Below are positions 54,076-62,679 of a stretch of 64,000 nt of DNA, in pieces; position 1 is the first letter of the stretch, and every line of letters starts with the position of its first letter. The stretch comes from CADCWK01 sp035944555 (GTDB lineage: Bacteria > Chloroflexota > Chloroflexia > Thermomicrobiales > UBA6265), in NCBI GenBank assembly GCA_035944555.1, contig DASZAY010000008.1, positions 1 to 64,000 on the forward strand, read 5' to 3'. The position numbers and the translations under genes were made by a program. The notes under the pieces were generated by a model that had not been told where the DNA came from, did no database searches, and saw only the letters and a program-made list of their open reading frames with translations.

Positions 54076-54987
54076 TCAGGAGGCGCCGCTTCCCTTCAGC
54101 CCGCTCCAATCCGGGTCGCGTGAAGCGGCGTCGAGCCGCCCGCGAATGGGCTCGGCGAGCTCGGTCCCGATGAACACGGCAATGAAGTCGATCGTCTCGT
54201 CGACGAGGCCGATCATCATCTCAGCTGCACCGATGGGCGGCAGCGAGAAGCAGGCTGCCAATCGCTCCGCAGCCCGGCCCGGTGTACCGGTCAGGGTGCC
54301 GGCGTAACGGATGGCCCACTTGCCATCTGTCGTGGCGACGTACCGCTCGCTGAGCGCGAACCAGCTGATCAAAAGCGTCCGGCCGATGCGCACGAGGACG
54401 TCGTTCAGCGGCAGCGGGTCCTCACGCTCGGCCAGCATCCGCAGCCATGCATGCGGCCCAAGACGAAGCGTGCCGGACACCGTTCGGCGGGCCAGGCCGT
54501 CGGGGTAGTCCGCGACGACCTCCCGCCACTGTCCCACGTCCTGGTCGCCATAAAGGGCGATCCCGGTCAGCAGCGAGGCGGCCAGACGCTGGGCATCCAG
54601 GTCGGGCCCGGAGCTGACCGACTCGACCAGCCGGCTCAGCGAATCGTGAAGATCGTGAGCGGTGACGTGCTCCAGGTCACATTTCAGCCCCTCGATCAGG
54701 CCGTCATCCTCGGATCGGCCAGGAACGGTCCCGTCGTAAGCACGTATTTCCGCGACGAGCCCCTGAAGTGCTGCATGGCGCTGCTCGGGAGCGGGAGTCG
54801 CATCCCAGACGACAAGCAGCTCGACGTCCGACCAGCGATCAGCCCAGTCCCTGGCAATCGACCCGGTGACGAGGCAGGCACGAGCCCCGGCCAGCCGGAG
54901 CCGGTTCGCCACAGGCCGCGCCGTGCTGATCCGCGCTTCGCTCGCAGAGGAACGCCCACCCTGCCCGCCAGACTCAGTCGTCGACAT
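54076..54987 (-). CDS. Nucleotidyltransferase-like protein of unknown function
   Basis: 303 residues. Motif ARACLVTGSIARDWADRWSD followed by VELLVVW resembles a minimal nucleotidyltransferase P-loop and D-x-D site, but reads D-x-E. The rest is helical (LPLNDVLVRIGRTLLISWFALS). Its ATG lies 14 bases inside the end of the DUF4037-like gene upstream, so the two are probably coupled. Alternatives include a dead nucleotidyltransferase acting as antitoxin or regulator; no partner toxin motif was seen. Confidence 0.62.
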   Translation of the reverse strand: MSTTESGGQGGRSSASEARISTARPVANRLRLAGARACLVTGSIARDWADRWSDVELLVVWDATPAPEQRHAALQGLVAEIRAYDGTVPGRSEDDGLIEGLKCDLEHVTAHDLHDSLSRLVESVSSGPDLDAQRLAASLLTGIALYGDQDVGQWREVVADYPDGLARRTVSGTLRLGPHAWLRMLAEREDPLPLNDVLVRIGRTLLISWFALSERYVATTDGKWAIRYAGTLTGTPGRAAERLAACFSLPPIGAAEMMIGLVDETIDFIAVFIGTELAEPIRGRLDAASRDPDWSGLKGSGAS

Positions 54988-56107
54988 CTTCGTCCTCGTC
55001 AGATTCCAAGTCTGTCCAGAGGCGCCGGATCGCGGCTGACCGCCCAGTCCGCGTCAGCAGATCGACGTTGTCACTGAGCTGGTCGATCCCCCCGACCCAG
55101 CCTGCGCGCGCGATCACCGCCCGGACGGACGGATCGGTGATCGCGGCGTCGAGTGCTATCCGCACGTTCTCGGCGCCGATGACGGTATAGGGCCGGTCAT
55201 AGAACCCGTGGGGTGTCCCGTCGACCGGCGCGGCCAACCCCAGGTCATTGGTCGCGACGACCAGCCGGGAGCAAGCTGCGGCGACCGCGACTTCCCGGTC
55301 GGGCCAGTCGGAAGCGGCCAGCGCCGCGTCAAGCATCGGACCCATCTCCGCGGCAAGCGTGAGTCGATCGAAGGCGCTGCCGAACCACTTGGGGTACGGC
55401 GCATAGCGGCGCTCGATCAGGAACGCCAGGGACATCAGATCCCGGACGAGCGACGCGGCGATCAGGCGGCTGCCGCGGTCGTCCCCGACGTCGCCGGTTC
55501 TCCCGGTAAACGGCTCCAGTTGGGCTATGCGCTGCCACTGGCTGGCGAGGAGGTAGCGCCAGACGTCATCGGGATACCAGGCCAGGAAGGCGCGAGCCCC
55601 GGAGAGCTCGCCCACGTCGTCGTGAAAGACGGCGCCGCCCATGAACCCGGCCAGTCGCTGCAGCGGGGTAGCGAGCCAGTCCACTGGTGTCCAGGGGCTG
55701 GACAGGTCGCGCCCGAACCAATCCGTCATCCAGGTCCGCAGCGTCGTGACCTCCACCCTGTGGCGGACAGGCGCTGGCCGTGGTACCGCGCCACCATCGT
55801 CGCCCGCCCCGGGATCGCTGGACCCGATCCAGACCGGGTAGCCGCCGAAGGTATCTGGCAACGCCTCGTCCAGAGCGGCCCTCAGGGCGGCCGCAGGTTG
55901 AGTCGCGGCATCGTCCGGAAGGAGCAGCTGAACGCGGGGCGCCCAGTCATGATCCGTCGACGTCGCATCATCGAACCCCAGGACCTCCGACCCCGCGCCG
56001 ATCAGAGCGGCAGCGTACGGCGTACCCGGAAGAGTTCGCGCGACCAGTGGCGCAACCACCTCGCGATGGAAGTCACCGCAGAGGGCCAGCCCTCCTCCAC
56101 CTGTCAA
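54974..56107 (-). CDS. DUF4037-like nucleotidyltransferase-fold protein
   Basis: 378 residues as drawn. IGAGSEVLGFDDATSTDHDW followed by APRVQLLLPD matches the DUF4037 group (nucleotidyltransferase-like, function unknown). The middle holds aromatic-rich blocks (WMTDWFGRDLSSPWTPVDWL, AWYPDDVWRYLLASQWQRI). An ATG at 56113 sits directly against GGAGG with no spacing, so I favour the TTG at 56107 (6 bases from GGAGG); both give the same protein within two residues. Third nucleotidyltransferase-like gene in this neighbourhood. Confidence 0.68.
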   Translation of the reverse strand: MTGGGGLALCGDFHREVVAPLVARTLPGTPYAAALIGAGSEVLGFDDATSTDHDWAPRVQLLLPDDAATQPAAALRAALDEALPDTFGGYPVWIGSSDPGAGDDGGAVPRPAPVRHRVEVTTLRTWMTDWFGRDLSSPWTPVDWLATPLQRLAGFMGGAVFHDDVGELSGARAFLAWYPDDVWRYLLASQWQRIAQLEPFTGRTGDVGDDRGSRLIAASLVRDLMSLAFLIERRYAPYPKWFGSAFDRLTLAAEMGPMLDAALAASDWPDREVAVAAACSRLVVATNDLGLAAPVDGTPHGFYDRPYTVIGAENVRIALDAAITDPSVRAVIARAGWVGGIDQLSDNVDLLTRTGRSAAIRRLWTDLESDEDEDVDD

Positions 56108-56130
56108 GCGCATCCTCCCTGGACGCGAGA

Positions 56131-56156
56131 GGGCCGTGACCGCATCGCCACGGCCC
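56131..56156 (-). terminator. Hairpin downstream of the oxidoreductase gene
   Basis: GGGCCGTG (56131-56138) pairs with CACGGCCC (56149-56156) with a 10-base loop, 24 bases past the minus-strand stop at 56180. No T-run. Confidence 0.4.
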
Positions 56157-56179
56157 CCCGGATCTGCGGTCAGTCCCTG

Positions 56180-57364
56180 TTAGCCCTGGAGGGTGACCGG
56201 CTGCTCCCACCGGCCCGAGGCCGACGAGCGCTCAACGGCGTCGAGAACCGCCTGGACCTTGAACCCATCCTCGAACGACGGCGACGGGTTCTGCCCAGTC
56301 CGGATCCCGTCCATCAGATCCTTGAAGGCGGCGATGAACGAGTGCTCGTACCCGATGATGTGTCCCGACGGCCAGAAGTTGGCAGTGTACGGGTGGACTT
56401 CTTCGGTGACATTGATCGTCCGGAAGCCCTGCAGGCCGGCCGGATCGTCCTCGAAGTAGACCTGGAGCTCGTTCATCCGCTCGAGGTTGAAGACGATCGA
56501 GCCGAGCGAGCCGTTGATCTCGAAGGCGTTGTAGTTCCGCCGGCCCGGAGCGAGCCGCGTCGCCTCGAACGTCCCGGTCGCGCCGGAGGCGAACTTCGCG
56601 AGGAAGGTCGTCGAGTCGTCGACGGTGACCGGGCCCTTCTCCTTACCGGCCGCCGCGCTCAGGCCGGCGCCGCCGGTGGACGCCTCCTCAACGTAGCGTT
56701 CCTTGATGAACGTGCTGAGCGTGCCGACGACGTCGGTCACCTCGCCGACCAGGTACTGCGCCAGGTCCAGGCTGTGGGCGGCGATATCGCCCAGCGCGCC
56801 GGAACCGGCCAGCTCCTTCTTCATGCGCCAGACCAGCGGGAACTCGGGGTCGAGTACCCAGTCCTGGAGGTAGGTCCCGCGCCAGTGCCGGATCTCCCCC
56901 AGCTTGCCGCTCTCGATCAGCTGCTTGGCGAAGCTGATGGCCGGCACGCGGCGGTAATTGAAGTTCACCATCGCGATCAGGCCGGGGTTCTTCGCCTGCG
57001 CGGCCTGCGCGGCGCGGACCATCTCGGCCGCCTCGTCGAGGGTGTTCGCCAGCGGCTTCTCGCAAAGGACGTGCTTGCCGGCTTCCAGCGCCGCGATCGC
57101 GATCTCCCGGTGCGTGTTGCCGGTCGTCGCTACGTCGACCAGGTCGATGTCGTCGCGAGCGATCAGTGTACGGTAGTCGGTCTCGTAGCCCTCGTAGCCG
57201 AGCTTCTCCGCCGCGTCCTTTACGCCAGCCTCATCGCGGCCACAGACGGCGACAAGCCGCGGAGCCGGGTCGATGTCGAAGAAGCGCGGCAACTGCCGGT
57301 ACGCGTTGGAGTGCGCCCGGCCCATGAATTTGTACCCAACCAGCCCGACGCCAACCGTGGCCAT
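56180..57364 (-). CDS. Gfo/Idh/MocA family NAD(P)-dependent oxidoreductase
   Basis: 394 residues. N-terminal Rossmann motif VGVGLVGYKFMGRAHSNAYR (GxGxxG plus conserved region), the EKP catalytic lysine block CEKPLANTLDEAAEMV, and the C-terminal alpha/beta barrel (GSGALGDIAAHSLDLAQYLV, with the family HS-D catalytic pair). Members oxidise sugars, inositol or sugar acids; substrate unknown. Paired with a sugar isomerase/epimerase 86 bases downstream, suggesting a small carbohydrate-catabolism unit. GGGAG is 8 bases before the ATG. Confidence 0.88.
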   Translation of the reverse strand: MATVGVGLVGYKFMGRAHSNAYRQLPRFFDIDPAPRLVAVCGRDEAGVKDAAEKLGYEGYETDYRTLIARDDIDLVDVATTGNTHREIAIAALEAGKHVLCEKPLANTLDEAAEMVRAAQAAQAKNPGLIAMVNFNYRRVPAISFAKQLIESGKLGEIRHWRGTYLQDWVLDPEFPLVWRMKKELAGSGALGDIAAHSLDLAQYLVGEVTDVVGTLSTFIKERYVEEASTGGAGLSAAAGKEKGPVTVDDSTTFLAKFASGATGTFEATRLAPGRRNYNAFEINGSLGSIVFNLERMNELQVYFEDDPAGLQGFRTINVTEEVHPYTANFWPSGHIIGYEHSFIAAFKDLMDGIRTGQNPSPSFEDGFKVQAVLDAVERSSASGRWEQPVTLQG

Positions 57365-57450
57365 CGTGTCGTCTCCCTGTGTCGCGGCAGCGGCCGGGCC
57401 GATCTGCCCGGCCGCTACCCTGGATCATGCAAGCCGTCAGACAAGCGGGA

Positions 57451-58413
57451 CTAGGCCCACCAGACTCCGCCCGGCTTCTCGGTGAGCACGCTCGCCTTGA
57501 GGAACTCCACGGCGCGGAGGAAGCCCTGGTTGACGCTGAGGATGCTGTCCTCGTGCTCGATCGAGATCGCGCCGTCGTAGCCCGCCAACCGCAGCTCACT
57601 CAGCATCGCCCGCCAGAACTCGGTGTCGTGGCCGTAGCCAACAGTCCGGAAGATCCACGAGCGGTTCTTCTCATCGAGGTAGTTCTTGGTGTCGAGCACG
57701 CCGTTGCGGCGGATGTTCGGCATGTCCAGCCAGGTGTCCTTGGCGTGGACATGGAAGATCGTCTCGCCCAGCTCGCGAATGCAGACCAGCGGGTCCATCT
57801 GCTGCCAGAACAGGTGGGACGGGTCGAAATTCACGCCGATCGCGTCGCCTCCAATCTCACGGAGCCGCCAGAAGCTCTCGGTGTGATAGGCGAGGAAGCC
57901 GGGATGCAGCTCGATGGCCACCCGAACGCCATTGTCCTTGGCGAACTTGCCGGCCTCGCTCCAGTACGGCGTGGCGACCTCGCTCCACTGCCAGTCGAGG
58001 ACCTTGAGGTAGTCGTCCGGCCACGGGCAGGTCACCCAGTTCGGATACTTCGCGCCTTCATGGTCGCCCGGGCAACCGGAGAACGTGATGACGTTCTGGA
58101 CCCCGAGCTTCGCCGCCAGCTGGACGGTGTCGCGGAACTTGGCGTCATCGTCGCGGGCCCGAGCCTTGTCCGGGTGCAGCGGGTTGCCGTGGCAGGACAG
58201 CGCGCTGATCTCGATGCCGCGGCTGTCGACCGCCTGCTTGAAGGCAGCCAGCTTCTTCTCGTCGGCCAGGAGCTCGGACGGGACGCAGTGGGCGCTACCG
58301 GGGTAGCCACCACAGCCGATCTCGACGGCCTCGCAACCGGCGTCCTTGATGTAATCGAGCGCTTCCTCGAACGGCCGCTCAGCGAAGAGGACGGCGAAAA
58401 CTCCGACTTTCAC
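57451..58413 (-). CDS. Sugar phosphate isomerase/epimerase (AP endonuclease-type TIM barrel)
   Basis: 320 residues. Xylose-isomerase-like TIM barrel with metal ligands expected in AVEIGCGGYPG, NFDPSHLFWQQ, VHAKDTWLD and SIEHEDSI. Typical partners are inositol or sugar dehydrogenases, matching the Gfo/Idh/MocA neighbour. GTG start at 58413 with GGAGG 9 bases upstream. The exact sugar is unknown. Confidence 0.87.
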   Translation of the reverse strand: MKVGVFAVLFAERPFEEALDYIKDAGCEAVEIGCGGYPGSAHCVPSELLADEKKLAAFKQAVDSRGIEISALSCHGNPLHPDKARARDDDAKFRDTVQLAAKLGVQNVITFSGCPGDHEGAKYPNWVTCPWPDDYLKVLDWQWSEVATPYWSEAGKFAKDNGVRVAIELHPGFLAYHTESFWRLREIGGDAIGVNFDPSHLFWQQMDPLVCIRELGETIFHVHAKDTWLDMPNIRRNGVLDTKNYLDEKNRSWIFRTVGYGHDTEFWRAMLSELRLAGYDGAISIEHEDSILSVNQGFLRAVEFLKASVLTEKPGGVWWA

Positions 58414-58745
58414 AGGGGTTCCCTCCTGGACAGGACGGGACGGGCATCACCTCAAAGGTATCCCGGCCACATTGCCTTGGTCTGGGTCCGGGCGCGTCCA
58501 CCACGCCGCAGATTGATCCGCTCACGATGATAGCAAGCCCGACGCCGCTGTCCGGGGAGCACCGAAATGGCGGCGAGGCAGGGCTACGAACCGGCGTATG
58601 GGGGCCCCCTGATCCCAAGCCAGGATCGATGCGCCGCCATCCGGAAAACCCCGCAACGGCGGGCTTTTTGTTGACTGTGTAGAACGGATGATCTATACTT
58701 TACGTCACGCGAAACCCGCCGCGCATTGCACCTGGAGCGTCCCGC
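58414..58745. other. 332-base gap before the PolX-module gene
   Basis: Holds a small hairpin with a T5 tail (CCCGC/GCGGG, 58650-58669) and the strong promoter described next. The rest shows no recognisable gene or repeat. The hairpin and promoter are only a few bases apart. Confidence 0.45.
58671..58699 (+). promoter_or_regulatory. Strong sigma70-type promoter of the PolX-module gene
   Basis: TTGACT (58671-58676) and TATACT (58694-58699) with a 17-base spacer, each matching consensus at five of six positions. Transcription would start near 58706, about 40 bases before the ATG. It is the best consensus promoter in the window. Confidence 0.75.
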
Positions 58746-59435
58746 ATGGAAACCATCATCCCCACTCGGCGCGACCGCAACGATCCGACGATCACGCCAA
58801 TCACCGTCCCGAACCGCACCGGCGCGGCACGATCCGGCATGACGTCGGCCGTCGACGCTGCCCGGATGCTCCGCACCATCGCGTCGCTGATCGAGCAGAC
58901 CGGTGGCAACCAGTACCGCGCGGCCGCCTACCGCCGCGCCGCCACGCTGCTGGCCGAGAGCGACCGTGACCTGCACAGCCTGTTGATCCTTGGGCCGCAG
59001 GGGTACGAGCTGTCGCTGCCCGGTCTGGGTGACCGGCTGCGCCGCAAGCTGGGCGAATTGCTCACGACCGGCCGGATGGATTTCTCCATCGAGCTCCAGC
59101 CGACACTGCCGCCCGCCGTGCGCAACCTGCTCGCGATCCGATCCGTCGGGCCGCGTACCGCGCAGCGACTCAGCGCCGATCTCGGCGTGACGACCGTTGA
59201 GGAGGTTGTTGAAGCGGCCCGTCGTGGGCACATCCGTCGCCTGCCGGGCTTCGGCAAGCGGCGCGAGAAGCAGATCCTGACTGGTGCCGAGGCATGGCTC
59301 GCCCAGCGGACGATCGCCGACATGGTCGCTGCCAGCGATCAGCCGCCGACGCCGGCCGCTCCTGCCCCGGCGCCGACCCCGATCCGCCGTCTGCCGGCCC
59401 GACCGGACCAGTTGCGGCTCCCGGCTGCTGCCTAG
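58746..59435 (+). CDS. Free-standing PolX N-terminal module (lyase-like plus helix-hairpin-helix)
   Basis: 229 residues. After a ~30-residue Thr/Arg-rich lead, residues about 35-190 match the N-terminal part of bacterial/archaeal PolX (AARMLRTIASLIEQTGGNQY and RAAAYRRAATLL, then LPGLGDRLRRKLGELLTTG, NLLAIRSVGPRTAQRLSADL and LPGFGKRREKQIL), with two helix-hairpin-helix elements. The polymerase palm and PHP domains of full PolX are missing; a Pro/Ala-rich tail ends the protein. A DNA-binding or dRP-lyase-like role is inference. Good SD (GGAG 9 bases upstream) and a strong promoter. It ends in a CTAG shared with the convergent gene. Confidence 0.85.
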   Translation: METIIPTRRDRNDPTITPITVPNRTGAARSGMTSAVDAARMLRTIASLIEQTGGNQYRAAAYRRAATLLAESDRDLHSLLILGPQGYELSLPGLGDRLRRKLGELLTTGRMDFSIELQPTLPPAVRNLLAIRSVGPRTAQRLSADLGVTTVEEVVEAARRGHIRRLPGFGKRREKQILTGAEAWLAQRTIADMVAASDQPPTPAAPAPAPTPIRRLPARPDQLRLPAAA

Positions 59436-60775
59436 TTCGCCCTAGCCCGGGTCCGGCCGTCCGGTCCGGTCGGGGTGTCGGGTAATACGTCTCGCATCCA
59501 GTCCGGCCAGTTGATCGTCGCCCCATCCACATCGCTTGCGAAGAGCCGGGCCACGTCGGCCCGGCTCTTCACGCCATGAGCTCGCACCTCGAGCCCTGCT
59601 CGCTTGGCGGCACGGACACGATCGGCAGTCAGCATGGGCGCTGGCGGGCAGATCTGGTCAAGCCCGGCCGCGACACATCGACCGATCGTTGCGTCGTCGA
59701 ACCCGCGAGCCAGGAATCCGAACCGTCCGCCGGGCACCATGGCACGCGCGGCGACGATCGACTCCCAGTCGAACGACGTGACTTCCCAGCGGGCCGCGGT
59801 CGCGCGAAGCCTGGCCATCGCAGGCTCGACCGCTGGCATCTCCTTGATCTCGATGACCAGCGGGATCCGCTGGCCGTAGCCCGCCAGTAGCTGATCGAGC
59901 GTCACGACCCGCTCCCCGGCCCACCCGTGTCCGAACCGCGAGCCGAAATCGAGTCGGTCCAGCTGGGCGAGTGTCAGGGACGACACCGGACCCATCCCGT
60001 CAGAGGTCCGGTCGACCGTCGCGTCGTGGACCAGCACCGGAACGCCGTCTGCGGACAACCGGACATCAGTCTCGATCGCGTCAGCCCCCATCGCGACCGC
60101 CAGATCGAACGCCGACCGGGTGTTCTCGGGCGCGTACCCGGAGGCACCCCGGTGAGCGATGACGCGCGGTCGCGATAGCAGCGGCCGGTTCCCTGGATCC
60201 GGCCCGGTTGTCGCCACGATCGTCCGGCTCTCGTCAGCGACGCGCACCTCGATTGGGTGACCGTCCCCGATCAGCACGTCACCCGTGTCCAAGGTCACCG
60301 CCACAGGAGGATCCTGATCGAGATAACGTGCCGCGGCGGTCCCAGTGACGACGTGGAGCAGCTCCGGCACCCCGGCGTCCGGTTCCCGTCCGAGGAACAT
60401 CCGCCCGGTACTTACCCGGACCGACGTGGCCGGATGGTGCAGGCGGGCAAGGACGTTGAACACCCGTACCGGTCCCTCGACGTCACACACCCGGGTCGTC
60501 GCGTTGCCAGCGAAGCTGAAGACGCCGGAATCCGGGGAGAGGGCCGTCGAGACGCCATCGACGACGATCGTGAACCGGCCCTCAAGCACCAAGAGCTGGC
60601 GTTCGACGCCGGGATACGAGCTGAACGGGACGTCGCGGTCGAACCAGGCGATGTTGGCTCGCCACCGGAAATCGTCCCAACCGGCACCCTCCGGCACCAC
60701 ATGGAGATCGATCGCCGACCCGGCGCCGTTCTTCCACGGGATAACCGTCAGTTCATTACGCCGCACGACTCTCAT
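59432..60775 (-). CDS. HutD/Ves-cupin fused to glycerophosphodiester phosphodiesterase
   Basis: 447 residues. Residues about 1-190 are HutD/Ves family cupin-like (IPWKNGAGSAIDLHVVPEGA, then FSSYPGVERQLLVLEGRF), with GAG where many homologues have GGG. Residues about 200-440 are a GDPD domain: IAHRGASGYAPENTRSAFDL, GADAIETDVRLSADGVPVLV plus HD, and a C-terminal substrate region (FDWESIVAARAMV). GDPDs cleave glycerophosphodiesters to glycerol-3-phosphate. The fusion is unusual. ATG with GGGAGG 6 bases upstream; the frame reaches 60907 without support. Confidence 0.85.
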   Translation of the reverse strand: MRVVRRNELTVIPWKNGAGSAIDLHVVPEGAGWDDFRWRANIAWFDRDVPFSSYPGVERQLLVLEGRFTIVVDGVSTALSPDSGVFSFAGNATTRVCDVEGPVRVFNVLARLHHPATSVRVSTGRMFLGREPDAGVPELLHVVTGTAAARYLDQDPPVAVTLDTGDVLIGDGHPIEVRVADESRTIVATTGPDPGNRPLLSRPRVIAHRGASGYAPENTRSAFDLAVAMGADAIETDVRLSADGVPVLVHDATVDRTSDGMGPVSSLTLAQLDRLDFGSRFGHGWAGERVVTLDQLLAGYGQRIPLVIEIKEMPAVEPAMARLRATAARWEVTSFDWESIVAARAMVPGGRFGFLARGFDDATIGRCVAAGLDQICPPAPMLTADRVRAAKRAGLEVRAHGVKSRADVARLFASDVDGATINWPDWMRDVLPDTPTGPDGRTRARAN

Positions 60776-60981
60776 CCGTTGCCTCCCAAGGACCGCTGAA
60801 CATCCCGGCGACATCGTACCGGTGAGGGCCGCAGGCTGGGAGGACTGGAACGATTGTCCCCGGCGAAGGGATCCGTCATACCCGTTTGGTACATTTGGGG
60901 TTCGCATCCGCGCAGCTGTGCGCGACGACGTTGCCCGGCCCGGCCCGGCGCATGGCCGGTGAGAGCAGGGAGCATGTCGAG

Positions 60982-62679
60982 GTGAGCGCCGGACGACCCG
61001 TCGAACCGGATAACCCCGGACAGGTCGAAGAGCCAGAGACGGCCGAGACCACGACGGACACGTTGGTCATCGCCGGCCGCTACGAGATCGACATGCGTGA
61101 GCCGCTTGGCTCTGGTGGCATGGCCGTCGTCTACCGCGGCCGTGATCTTCGTACCCGCCGCCCGGTTGCCGTGCGCACGCTTCGGACGGCTTACCGTGGC
61201 GATCCCGGCGCCCGCGCCACCTTCCGGCAGGAAACGCGTTACCAGGCACTCGCCAACCATGGCAACATCGCCCGCATCTACGATCTTCACGAGGAGCAGG
61301 ACGCTCCCTGGGCCGTGATGGAGCTCGTCCCCGGCCAGACGCTGCGGGACTTGCTCACCACCCATGGCCCCTACCCCCCCGCTGATGCCGCTGATCTCCT
61401 CGACCAGGTAGCCTCCGCGCTCGCCCACCTCCATCTCCGGAAGATCGTTCACCTGGACGTCAAGCCGGAGAACCTCATCATTGCCCCGGACGGGACGGTC
61501 AAGCTGATCGACTTCGGCCTGGCCCAGCCCAGCGACCAGCCGGCCAACCTGATCAGCGGGAACGCGTTCGGGACCGCCGCCTACCTGTCACCCGAGCAGA
61601 TCATGGGCGGACCCGTCGGTCCGGCGACCGATATCTACGCGCTGGCGTGCGTAGCTTACGAGGTGATTACCGGCAGCCCGCCCTTCGGTGGCGTGCCGGC
61701 CGACGCACCCAACCCGGCCGAGGCGCGCAACACCGTCCTCCGCGCTCACCTCGACACGGTCGCGGCACCACCGAGCCTGGTCCGGCCGGACCTCCAGATC
61801 CCCGCGGCGCTCGACGATATCGTGCTCTGGGCGCTCGCCAAGCGCCCCAATGAGCGCTACTCCGATGTGACCGCCTTCGCCCGGCAGTTCCGCGGCGCCT
61901 TGGAGCCGCTCGGCACTGAGGCGATGACGACGCCGATCGCGTGGGACGCCCCTCCGCCGTCCGCTCCCGATCACCGCCAGGCGCCGGACCGATCGCCATC
62001 CCCGCCCGTCGATCACATGCCGTACATGCCGCCACGGAGCGCCAGCGAGGCCCGTCTTCGCTGGTCCGACGCGCCATCGGTCGCCACCGTCCGGGCCCCG
62101 GCGGCACCTGCGCAAGCTGGCACGGTGCTCGGATCGGCTGGTTCCTTCACGGGCCCGCAACCTCAGCAGGCACCCGCGCCGCCGGCGCAAACCTGGTCTG
62201 CTGAGCCACAGCCCCGGGCCGCCAGTCGCCCGTTTCGCCGCGTACGCCGGCTGCTCGTTCGCCTGCTCATCGTCGCGACGCTCGCCAACCTCCTCCTGTT
62301 CGCCGTGCTGGTCGTCACCCGGGGGGCGGCGGAAGTCTTCCCGTTCCAGCCGTCGATCTCGCGCGATGCCGAAGTGACGATCACCGGCGGACGGACCAAC
62401 GTCCGGTCTGATGCCAGCGACGAAGCCACAATCCTTGACACGGTCGCGGATGAAACGGTGATGACAGTGACCGGCAATGCCGAGCGGGACGGTGAGGGGT
62501 TCCTCTGGTGGCCGGTCACCGGAGCGGGTGTGGAGGGTTGGGTGCGGGAGGATCGCCTCGTGGCCGAACCCGATACCTGGCTGGAACGGACGTCGACGAC
62601 GGTCAGCGACGCGATCGACGACACGCTGGACCCCATCCGCGACAGCTTCCCTGACATCCCGAGCTTACCAGGCTTCTAA
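60982..62679 (+). CDS. PknB-type membrane protein kinase with Lys to Arg at the ATP site
   Basis: 565 residues. Kinase domain about 30-315: glycine-rich loop PLGSGGMAVVYRG, R65 (PVAVRTLRTAY) where the catalytic lysine belongs, alpha-C glutamate E84, HLDVKPENLII (D159, K161, N164), DFG as LIDFGLAQ (D177), and YLSPEQ. A Pro/Ala-rich linker then leads to one membrane segment (about 425-447) and an extracellular SH3-like domain (about 462-530, ITGGRTNVRSDAS). With no lysine elsewhere in the loop, catalysis is doubtful; a pseudokinase role is inferred. GTG at 60982 with GGGAG 9 bases upstream is chosen. It overlaps miaA by 15 bases at its end. Confidence 0.85.
   Translation: MSAGRPVEPDNPGQVEEPETAETTTDTLVIAGRYEIDMREPLGSGGMAVVYRGRDLRTRRPVAVRTLRTAYRGDPGARATFRQETRYQALANHGNIARIYDLHEEQDAPWAVMELVPGQTLRDLLTTHGPYPPADAADLLDQVASALAHLHLRKIVHLDVKPENLIIAPDGTVKLIDFGLAQPSDQPANLISGNAFGTAAYLSPEQIMGGPVGPATDIYALACVAYEVITGSPPFGGVPADAPNPAEARNTVLRAHLDTVAAPPSLVRPDLQIPAALDDIVLWALAKRPNERYSDVTAFARQFRGALEPLGTEAMTTPIAWDAPPPSAPDHRQAPDRSPSPPVDHMPYMPPRSASEARLRWSDAPSVATVRAPAAPAQAGTVLGSAGSFTGPQPQQAPAPPAQTWSAEPQPRAASRPFRRVRRLLVRLLIVATLANLLLFAVLVVTRGAAEVFPFQPSISRDAEVTITGGRTNVRSDASDEATILDTVADETVMTVTGNAERDGEGFLWWPVTGAGVEGWVREDRLVAEPDTWLERTSTTVSDAIDDTLDPIRDSFPDIPSLPGF

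Noticed and set aside
55208..57454. 748-residue plus-strand frame across the DUF4037-like and oxidoreductase genes
   Set aside because: Both covered minus-strand genes have clear motifs and SDs; the plus frame has none and is a GC shadow.
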